Positions 1-4,779 of a DNA stretch of 5,165 nt are shown in pieces. Every line of letters begins with the position of its first letter. Positions within the stretch are counted from its first letter, which is position 1. The position numbers and the translations under genes were made by a program. Origin of the DNA: an uncultured Pseudobdellovibrionaceae bacterium (lineage in GTDB: Bacteria; Bdellovibrionota; Bdellovibrionia; Bdellovibrionales; Bdellovibrionaceae); NCBI GenBank assembly GCA_937900305.1, contig CALCCV010000058.1:1-5165 (forward strand), given 5' to 3'. A model generated the notes under the pieces. It had not been told where the DNA came from and searched no databases. It saw nothing but the letters and a program-made list of their open reading frames with translations.

Positions 1-1095
1 ATGTTGGATCTCGCCAGATATTTCGAGGCTCGCAAACAAAAGGGATACTTCATCAAAGATCCAAAAATTTTAAATCGGGGACTGGCCGAAGTTTTTGTCA
101 CGCGCTTGAAGGCCAGCAATCTGTGGACCATTGACTTCGACAATCTCAACTTTCTCAGTGCGTTTGATGACTCTGAGATGGAGTTTATGGCTGCGGCAGA
201 ATTGGATTACGGCGCCAAAGAGTTTATGGTGAAGATGGAAAAACATTTTAGCTTGCAAAAAATGCCGACAGATCGAGATCTGGCCTTCGATTTGGTTTGG
301 AGCTTGGCCGGTCGAACCATGACAGGGGAAGTGATTTATCCCTCGGGCGGATTTCGGGCTCCTGGTCTCCATTGCCAAACGAGCTTCTGTGCGATGACGG
401 GGCAGACTCAACTCTATTCTTCGCAAGGCCAAGTGAACCAAGATCCTCTCAGCGGCAAAAGAGTGTTTTTGGTTGCAGGAAGTTCAACGGCCTGGTGTGA
501 ACGACTCGTGCAACTTTGTTTCCGTCAGCGGGCTCAGGAAGTGGTCGTGATCACTTTTCCAAACTCCACGGGTCTGCACATGACCAAACGGATGAAGGAC
601 TGGCAAAGTCAAAACTGCAAACAACTCGCTTGGTCTGATACCCGCTATGACGAGGCTTTGCAGGAAGCTCGAAAAACATTTGGCAACCCAGATGTGGTTT
701 TCAGCATGCCTTTGGAACTCCAAAATGTGAAATTCCTGAAGGATCTCAATTTCAAAGCATTGCCAAATTTGCAGGAATTTCGCGAAATTTATGACAATCA
801 CCTAACGCAACAATTTCAATCCGCCAAAGCCACATCTCATTTTCCAAATTGTCAGGTTTTTTTACTGGGTGGACTTGACCGGTGTGACACCGCGATGGCC
901 AGCGCGATGCATGGGTTGGTTGTCAATTCGCTTCGTCACCTCAGCCTTTGCGCTGGCAAAGAAGCCCTGTACTTGGGCCACAATACGTCTTTTTATCAAT
1001 TTGATTTGGCCGAAGGCATGGAAAATTTGATGCCGTATTTGATGTTGGCCGGTCGAAGATTGCAAATGGCCTTTGCGTTGAACCAAGCAGCGTGA
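1..1095 (+). CDS. Tandem SDR-like (short-chain dehydrogenase/reductase fold) protein, probably 5'-truncated
   Basis: 364 codons are visible, ending in TGA. Residues about 22-119 read as the second half of an SDR domain: a helix-rich stretch, then DLAFDLVWSLAGRTMTGEVI and PSGGFR (93-119), which matches the usual SDR ending (LAS...TGEVI-x-x-DGGF). A second SDR-like unit follows from LSGKRVFLVAGSS (150-162). By alignment from memory to FabG, its glycine-rich motif TGxxxGIG is AGSSTAWC (159-166), NNAG is SMPL (235-238), the active-site Ser is Gly291, and YxxxK is M299-x-x-x-M303. It therefore probably cannot bind NAD(P) or catalyse in the normal way. Because a whole SDR domain needs about 240 residues and only about 120 precede its end, the ATG at base 1 is probably internal and the gene starts upstream. 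The substrate is unknown, and a structural or partner role is possible. The gene converges on the exported-protein gene 45 bp downstream. Confidence 0.75.
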   Translation: MLDLARYFEARKQKGYFIKDPKILNRGLAEVFVTRLKASNLWTIDFDNLNFLSAFDDSEMEFMAAAELDYGAKEFMVKMEKHFSLQKMPTDRDLAFDLVWSLAGRTMTGEVIYPSGGFRAPGLHCQTSFCAMTGQTQLYSSQGQVNQDPLSGKRVFLVAGSSTAWCERLVQLCFRQRAQEVVVITFPNSTGLHMTKRMKDWQSQNCKQLAWSDTRYDEALQEARKTFGNPDVVFSMPLELQNVKFLKDLNFKALPNLQEFREIYDNHLTQQFQSAKATSHFPNCQVFLLGGLDRCDTAMASAMHGLVVNSLRHLSLCAGKEALYLGHNTSFYQFDLAEGMENLMPYLMLAGRRLQMAFALNQAA

Positions 1096-1140
1096 GGCAA
1101 GACTGCGCCCATTTTTGTGTCTTTCTTCTTTATATCTTTC

Positions 1141-2304
1141 TTAAGGTCGATAGACGCAGCGGAAACCTAAGGCTGATAAGCTGTTGTCGATTTGATTTGC
1201 AAGACTGGCGGCGAAGACGCCCGCATTGATGCCTGCGGCCCAGCTGCCACCCCTATTTAATCCTCCCGAAGCGAAATTGATGTGAGCTTCGCCGAAGCCT
1301 CCGAAATTTCCACTGTTGAGTGATGAATAATTTCCGGCTGGGCCGAATTCATTTTTGGCGCTGAGTAAAAACGGAGCCACATTTGTCACCAAACTGATCA
1401 TTTCATTTTTACCGCGAACGGTGCTGTTATCGTCTTGCAACCATTCGCGGACGTTGCCACCAATGTCCCAGAGGATCGAACCATCCGCCAATTTATGAGT
1501 TCGACGTTGGTCACTCCAAATCGCAAGAGAACAGGTTTGACCGGTGTCAGAACAACTTTGATTGTCATCTGTCGAAGCCGCGAGGGATTGATTCGGCACT
1601 CCGTCTGAGTGGCCTCGGTTCAGGCCACCAACAGATCCCACGGTTCCTTGATCCCAATTTTCTGCGACCATTTCAATATTGCGAGCGAGCGTTTGCCACT
1701 CGAGATTGGTCAGCAAATCAAATGCGGCGCCGTTAGTTTGACAGGCGATCCTGGCGGCATTGCGAGTGATATTGACCCAAGGAAAACCAGAGACTTGCGA
1801 AACTCCCGCGCCACCACTTTGCTTGGCTTCGTACTTTGCCACACAGAATCCGCGATCGGTGTAACCACTCAACGCCGGGACGAACTCATAGCTGGTGGGA
1901 CATTGGACGGCTTTCCAGCTTTCATTTGTCAGCACCGCCAAAGTTTGGGCATCCGTTGTTTTGGCGCGAACTGAATAATAGTAAACACCGCCATCTAACA
2001 AATTGAGACCGGTGTGTTGATAGCTGCGGCCGGTCCCTACAGGATTCCATTCAAGCAAATCGCCGAGGTTGGGTTGGGAACCAAATCGAACTTCATAGTT
2101 CTGAACATTGTTCGCAGGTGCGTCCCATTCTATTTCTGGGCTATCCGTTAAAGAAGGGTAGTAAGTTAATTTTGGATTGCCACCAACAGTGCCCCCCGCA
2201 TTGGAGGCTCCATCCTCAAACTGAATGGCGCGTGAACAATGGATCGAGAGGGCCGATAGGCTGATGCTGAGGAAAATTCTAAGGGTCGTTTGACGACGAG
2301 TCAT
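1141..2304 (-). CDS. Exported FGE-sulfatase-like protein with N-terminal fibronectin-III-like domain, putative lipoprotein
   Basis: 387 aa. The N-terminus (MTRRQ, then hydrophobic residues 8-22) is an export signal. Cys23 in LSIHC is the likely lipidation site, though His at -1 and Ser at -3 are poor lipobox residues and signal peptidase I cleavage after SRA (24-26) is an alternative. Residues about 45-132 look like one FN3 domain. Residues about 135-387 match the SUMF1/FGE-sulfatase fold: CP...GFCVAKYEAK (135-161), LTNLEWQTLA (198-207), WDIGGNVREW (279-288), GGLNRGGSW (347-355) and the terminal GFRCVYRP. The two active-site Cys of true formylglycine-generating enzymes align with Ala357 and Gly362, so sulfatase activation is unlikely. 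A binding or structural role in the envelope or outside the cell is inferred. Seven Cys suggest disulfides (for example C251-C258). It is the second gene of a unit with the regulator, and its ATG lies inside the regulator's last codons. Confidence 0.9.
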   Translation of the reverse strand: MTRRQTTLRIFLSISLSALSIHCSRAIQFEDGASNAGGTVGGNPKLTYYPSLTDSPEIEWDAPANNVQNYEVRFGSQPNLGDLLEWNPVGTGRSYQHTGLNLLDGGVYYYSVRAKTTDAQTLAVLTNESWKAVQCPTSYEFVPALSGYTDRGFCVAKYEAKQSGGAGVSQVSGFPWVNITRNAARIACQTNGAAFDLLTNLEWQTLARNIEMVAENWDQGTVGSVGGLNRGHSDGVPNQSLAASTDDNQSCSDTGQTCSLAIWSDQRRTHKLADGSILWDIGGNVREWLQDDNSTVRGKNEMISLVTNVAPFLLSAKNEFGPAGNYSSLNSGNFGGFGEAHINFASGGLNRGGSWAAGINAGVFAASLANQIDNSLSALGFRCVYRP

Positions 2305-3196
2305 CTTCGCTCTCCTTCTTCATCTGAGGGTTCGAAAGCGGAAACGCCACGAAACTAAAGTGATATAGTGAATCCAAATGGGTGTAACCATCCGTCAAGG
2401 CTATGAGCCGGTCCCGAGAAGAGTCTAAAATTTCACGGACCTCTTCAAATTTCTCAAGCGGAATTCCGCAGGTATAGGAAGTGATGTTTCGAAATGCACT
2501 TTCAGTTTGCACGATCGACCCGCTCGCCATTTTGAGCATTTCTTGATGAAACATGGCCAACGCTGGTCTTAAAACACCAGGCGAGCATTCTATCTTTCGA
2601 TCGGGTTTCGAAACCTGTCCGTGTTCGTCCACTTTGATAAATTCATGCGCAATTAAAAAGTCTAAGGCCCGGCGAATTTCCTGAAGAGTGAATGGCGTCC
2701 GAAGATGATTTTGAATCCACTTCGCATCCAGCTGGAATCCCTCGAGCGCAGATAGCTCACGGATGGCAACGTAGTGCCAGTTTGTGAAATAGTGAAACGT
2801 TTCAATTTCGAGGGGATTCAATCGTTGGTATTCAACAAAACGATGTGCGCGCTTGAGAGCCAACAGATATTCGTCAGGACTCTGAGCCTCATCAAGTTGT
2901 ATAAGGCAGAGTAAAAAATTCTGCTCTGATTTACTCAACTCGATGTGGGGAAGTAACTTCCGCAAAAATTTTGAAGTTAATGGCCTTCTCGCTTGCAAGG
3001 CCATGGTTAGGGCGCTTTTTGCAACTCCCGCACTCTGAGCGATAGATTGCAATGTGATCTGACGATCTGTTTTTAGCCAAGAAGTCCAATCGCGCAAAAA
3101 ACTAAGAGCGCTGTTGTAAGCGTAGACGTTGACCTTGGCGGTCTTCGTCGCGGCCTCTGAGTTTGAAATGTCCGAGTTCTTTTTGACTGCGGTCAT
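2279..3196 (-). CDS. TIGR02147-family transcriptional regulator
   Basis: 305 aa. Residues about 46-74 (QITLQSIAQSAGVAKSALTM and the following ALQARRPLT) form a helix-turn-helix-like segment typical of the start of this family. FHYFTNWHYVAIREL (134-148) and the late DSLYHFSFVAFPLS (275-288) are also hallmark segments. A second winged-helix-like region lies at about 167-195 (FTLQEIRRALDFLIAHEFIK). The acidic/serine tail (294-305) is low complexity. The family is known from large paralogous sets in Fibrobacter and Bdellovibrio; its ligands and targets are largely uncharacterised. Its stop codon lies 26 bp inside the next gene, so it is probably co-transcribed with the FGE-like protein and may control it. 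The start at 3196 has only a weak Shine-Dalgarno (GAGA, 5 nt upstream). A perfect dyad lies 38 bp upstream, which suggests autoregulation (inference). Confidence 0.9.
   Translation of the reverse strand: MTAVKKNSDISNSEAATKTAKVNVYAYNSALSFLRDWTSWLKTDRQITLQSIAQSAGVAKSALTMALQARRPLTSKFLRKLLPHIELSKSEQNFLLCLIQLDEAQSPDEYLLALKRAHRFVEYQRLNPLEIETFHYFTNWHYVAIRELSALEGFQLDAKWIQNHLRTPFTLQEIRRALDFLIAHEFIKVDEHGQVSKPDRKIECSPGVLRPALAMFHQEMLKMASGSIVQTESAFRNITSYTCGIPLEKFEEVREILDSSRDRLIALTDGYTHLDSLYHFSFVAFPLSNPQMKKESEDDSSSNDP
2312..2317 (-). promoter_or_regulatory. Ribosome binding site of the FGE-like gene
   Basis: On the minus strand AAGGAG sits 7 nt before the ATG at 2304. It lies inside the coding end of the regulator gene, which fixes this start and supports coupled translation. 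Confidence 0.85.
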
Positions 3197-3224
3197 AAGT
3201 TCTCATCGGAGAGCTCGGTGCTTT

Positions 3225-3253
3225 TCTATCGTGACAAATTGAGAATTTGTGAA
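3225..3253 (-). promoter_or_regulatory. Candidate promoter of the regulator/FGE-like operon
   Basis: Reading leftward: TTCACA (3253-3248), 17-nt spacer, GATAGA (3230-3225). Both hexamers are weak matches to the sigma-70 consensus, but the spacing is ideal and a perfect dyad fills most of the spacer. The predicted transcript start near 3218 gives a leader of about 22 nt. Confidence 0.35.
3234..3250. promoter_or_regulatory. 17-bp perfect inverted repeat, candidate operator
   Basis: ACAAATT-GAG-AATTTGT: two 7-bp arms with a 3-bp spacer. It is centred between the candidate -35 and -10 of the leftward operon, a position suited to repression or to MerR-like control. Binding by the adjacent TIGR02147 protein is inference. 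Confidence 0.5.
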
Positions 3254-3329
3254 CTTTTGTCGGTCTTCAACTCCCAAAGAGAACCCTGTCGGTGGAGCTC
3301 GCTGATTTGTCTTGACTTGAAACATTTGT
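3245..3329 (+). repeat. Recurring ATTTGT words in the divergent intergenic region
   Basis: ATTTGT at 3245-3250, TTTTGT at 3255-3260, ATTTGT at 3305-3310 and 3324-3329. The last two begin longer similar stretches (ATTTGTCTTGA and ATTTGTCATTGA) 19 bp apart. Spacings of 10, 50 and 19 are near whole helical turns. The first copy is one arm of the 17-bp dyad. Together they may be binding sites for one regulator; this is inference. Confidence 0.3.
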
Positions 3330-3370
3330 CATTGAACACCCCGGTGAACTGAAGTCAGCCTTAAAGCCCC

Positions 3371-3382
3371 TTCGTGAACGAA
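3371..3382. repeat. 12-bp inverted repeat upstream of the DUF2959 promoter
   Basis: TTCGT-GA-ACGAA: 5-bp arms, 6 bp before the candidate -35 of the rightward gene. It is short enough to be chance, so it is only a possible operator. Confidence 0.2.
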
Positions 3383-3388
3383 CTCTCA

Positions 3389-3418
3389 TTGTCATTTTCA
3401 AGAGCATCTGGTTATAAG
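3389..3418 (+). promoter_or_regulatory. Candidate promoter of the DUF2959 lipoprotein gene
   Basis: TTGTCA (3389-3394), 18-nt spacer, TATAAG (3413-3418). Each hexamer matches the sigma-70 consensus at 5 of 6 bases. The -10 ends only 5 nt before the ATG, so the transcript would begin at or within a base or two of the start codon. Upstream of the ATG there is only AAGAAG, 2 nt away, which is too close for a normal ribosome binding site. Confidence 0.45.
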
Positions 3419-3423
3419 AAGAA

Positions 3424-4104
3424 ATGAAAAGCGCTTTCTTTTTCTATTCGCTCTTTGTCCTAACGACTCTCATTTCCACCTTGGGCTGCGAAAGCCAAAT
3501 TAAAAAGACGGTTTATTCCGCTTACGAGAAAGTTGGAATTTATAAGCGAGACATTCTCAAAGACCGGATAGAAGACACTAAAGGGTCTCAAGAAGATGCG
3601 AAAGAAGAATTTACCAGTGCCTACGACAAACTCAAAACTCTCTACAATCATGATGGTGGCGACCTAGAAGCTAAATTTCGCAAGTTTTCGTCCAGCTATG
3701 ACGATGCCGAAAAACGCGCTCAGCGTGTGCACACTTCGATTGCTAAAATGGATGGGGTTGCCAATGATTTGTTTAAAGAGTGGCAGGCCGAAATTCAGGA
3801 GATTTCAGATTCAAAATTGCAGATGAAGAGCCAGGCCAAGCTTGGGCAAACCCAAACCGTATTTCGCCAACTCAGTTCGGGCTTGAAAAGGTCTGAGCAA
3901 AAAATGGTTCCCGTGTTGCAAATGTTTAAAGATCAGACTCTGTATCTCAAACACAATCTCAATGCCCAAGCCATTGGGGCCTTAAAAAAAGAGTCTGTAA
4001 ATATGGAAAGCCAAATGGGTTCCTTGATGATGGATATGAATGCTTCGATCAAAGATCTCGAGGAGTTTTTGATCGAGATGGAAGACAAAAAGACCATTCC
4101 CTGA
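3424..4104 (+). CDS. DUF2959 family lipoprotein
   Basis: 226 aa. Signal peptide with hydrophobic residues 5-20 and a likely lipidated Cys22 (TLGC, followed by Glu). The mature part matches DUF2959 (PF11172) nearly end to end: EKVGIYKRDILKDRIEDTKGSQEDA (35-59), the LYNHDGGDLEAKF segment (73-85), LFKEWQAEI (116-124), and the most diagnostic stretch MVPVLQMFKDQTLYLKHNLN with AQAIGALKKE (161-190). The sequence is strongly helical with heptad-like charged/hydrophobic patterning, so a coiled-coil rod in the periplasm is expected. The family has no established function. Length is as usual for the family. It is alone on its strand, divergent from the regulator and convergent with the thioesterase gene 24 bp away. 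The start is fixed by the signal peptide, as the next in-frame Met is residue 109. Confidence 0.93.
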   Translation: MKSAFFFYSLFVLTTLISTLGCESQIKKTVYSAYEKVGIYKRDILKDRIEDTKGSQEDAKEEFTSAYDKLKTLYNHDGGDLEAKFRKFSSSYDDAEKRAQRVHTSIAKMDGVANDLFKEWQAEIQEISDSKLQMKSQAKLGQTQTVFRQLSSGLKRSEQKMVPVLQMFKDQTLYLKHNLNAQAIGALKKESVNMESQMGSLMMDMNASIKDLEEFLIEMEDKKTIP

Positions 4105-4114
4105 CAAGAGTCAG
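4101..4114 (+). other. Small hairpin over the DUF2959 stop codon
   Basis: CTGAC-AAGA-GTCAG, a perfect 5-bp stem with a 4-nt loop containing the TGA stop. It lies in the 24-bp gap between convergent genes. No T-tract follows on either strand, so it is not a clear intrinsic terminator. Confidence 0.25.
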
Positions 4115-4128
4115 AGTGGACGTGGATT

Positions 4129-4554
4129 TCAGTAGCCGATGGCTTTCAGCCATTCAGGAGTGGGGAGAATTAATTTCCGCAATCGAAGATCAAAAAAACC
4201 AAAGACAAAAACAGCTGTGCTGGCGGGATGGGCGTCGTCGAGATCCCGAAAAATCTCTTGTTTGATATGGCCGATTTTGCCTTCATAATCCAAAATTTCG
4301 CTGCGAATTGTAATCCAGTCGCCCAGCTTCAATTCCTTCAAAAACTTGATGGTCACTTCTAAAACGATGGGTCCTTTTTGATGCTCTTGAACCTCTTTGA
4401 AACCATATCCATTTTGAGTACCAAACGCCCACCGGGCCTCCTCAAACAGCGACAAATACGACGCATTGTTCACGTGGCCAAAACTGTCCACAGACTTCTC
4501 TGTGATCTGAAGGCGAAAACGAAATTGCGGATTTTTCGGGGCTCCTGAAATCAC
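4129..4554 (-). CDS. Hot-dog-fold acyl-CoA thioesterase (4HBT, FadM/YbgC-like)
   Basis: 141 aa, usual length for the family. The signature D23-S-F-G-H-V-N-N-A-S-Y33 followed by LSLFEEARW (34-42) is the active-site loop and start of the central helix of 4HBT thioesterases. Asp23 is the expected catalytic residue. Strands IVLEVTIKFLKELKLGDWIT (63-82) and HIKQEIFRD (96-104) complete the hot-dog sheet. The closest pattern is FadM (DxxxxHVNNARYLEFLEEARW), a long-chain acyl-CoA thioesterase in the cytoplasm; the substrate here cannot be read from sequence. The start is GTG: an in-frame TAA at 4566-4564 excludes an upstream ATG, and the next GTG (codon 22) would cut into the domain. GGAAG lies 1 nt before the GTG, too close for normal use. 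Confidence 0.9.
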   Translation of the reverse strand: MISGAPKNPQFRFRLQITEKSVDSFGHVNNASYLSLFEEARWAFGTQNGYGFKEVQEHQKGPIVLEVTIKFLKELKLGDWITIRSEILDYEGKIGHIKQEIFRDLDDAHPASTAVFVFGFFDLRLRKLILPTPEWLKAIGY

Positions 4555-4558
4555 ACTT

Positions 4559-4574
4559 CCAATTTACAAATTGG
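4559..4574. promoter_or_regulatory. 16-bp perfect inverted repeat at the thioesterase start, candidate operator
   Basis: CCAATTT-AC-AAATTGG, 7-bp arms with a 2-bp spacer, 4 bp upstream of the GTG start. It covers the candidate -10 and shares the 8-mer ACAAATTG with the dyad at 3234-3250. Confidence 0.45.
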
Positions 4575-4589
4575 GTTTCAGTCTGTCAT
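4561..4589 (-). promoter_or_regulatory. Candidate promoter of the thioesterase gene
   Basis: Reading leftward: ATGACA (4589-4584, 5 of 6 to consensus), 17-nt spacer, TAAATT (4566-4561, 4 of 6). The -10 ends 6 nt before the GTG, so the transcript would start at about the start codon. Confidence 0.4.
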
Positions 4590-4618
4590 TGAAATCTTTT
4601 TCTGATCTCGTCGAAAAT
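4589..4618 (+). promoter_or_regulatory. Candidate promoter of the protease gene
   Basis: TTGAAA (4589-4594, 5 of 6), 18-nt spacer, GAAAAT (4613-4618, 4 of 6). Its -35 abuts the -35 of the leftward thioesterase promoter. It would give a 5' leader of about 155 nt. Confidence 0.3.
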
Positions 4619-4644
4619 AGTCACCGCAAAAAGCGACCGAGTGC

Positions 4645-4751
4645 TGCACACTTGTGCAAATTACAGTCCGAGGGGTGACACTGCTGGGCTCATCCCCGAA
4701 GCGCATGCCAAAGAAATTTCAAAACGGCTTGAGTCTTTGGCTCTCCTGCGC
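4645..4751 (+). promoter_or_regulatory. Structured 5' leader of the protease gene (three hairpins)
   Basis: Three inverted repeats occur in a row. (a) TGCACA-CT-TGTGCA at 4645-4658, 6-bp arms, better suited to a DNA operator than an RNA loop. (b) GGGGTGA (4672-4678) with TCA-T-CCCC (4690-4697), 7 bp with one bulged T. (c) An outer stem GCGCA/TGCGC (4701-4705 with 4747-4751) enclosing a perfect 8-bp stem GCCAAAGA/TCTTTGGC (4707-4714 with 4734-4741), leaving TCTCC (4742-4746) unpaired. That TCTCC is complementary to the GGAGG of the ribosome binding site at 4767-4771. No known riboswitch class (c-di-GMP, TPP, cobalamin, SAM, lysine, glycine) was recognised. Confidence 0.4.
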
Positions 4752-4765
4752 GAAGAAGAGCGGGT

Positions 4766-4771
4766 GGGAGG
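4766..4771 (+). promoter_or_regulatory. Ribosome binding site of the protease gene
   Basis: GGGAGG 8 nt before the ATG at 4780. It is strong and well spaced, and selects this start over the in-frame ATG at 4705, which has no good site. Confidence 0.85.
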
Positions 4772-4779
4772 TCAAGGTC

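Noticed and set aside
1096..1140. Possible terminator between the convergent SDR-like and FGE-like genes
   Set aside because: The region is pyrimidine-rich, but only weak pairings exist (GCA/TGC with a 4-nt loop; AAGAC/GTCTT with a 15-nt loop). No GC-rich stem precedes a T-tract.
1609..1974. 121-codon rightward frame inside the FGE-like gene
   Set aside because: It is antisense to a well-supported domain, with no recognisable protein features.
3331..3343. CACCCCGGTG small palindrome in the divergent region
   Set aside because: 4-bp arms only; expected by chance.
4660..4751. Known riboswitch (c-di-GMP, TPP, cobalamin, SAM, lysine)
   Set aside because: Conserved core motifs of these classes are not visible; only generic hairpins can be supported.
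4705..4779. In-frame upstream ATG at 4705 as an alternative protease start
   Set aside because: It would add 25 residues before an already long n-region and has no good Shine-Dalgarno; GGGAGG correctly spaced before 4780 is better.
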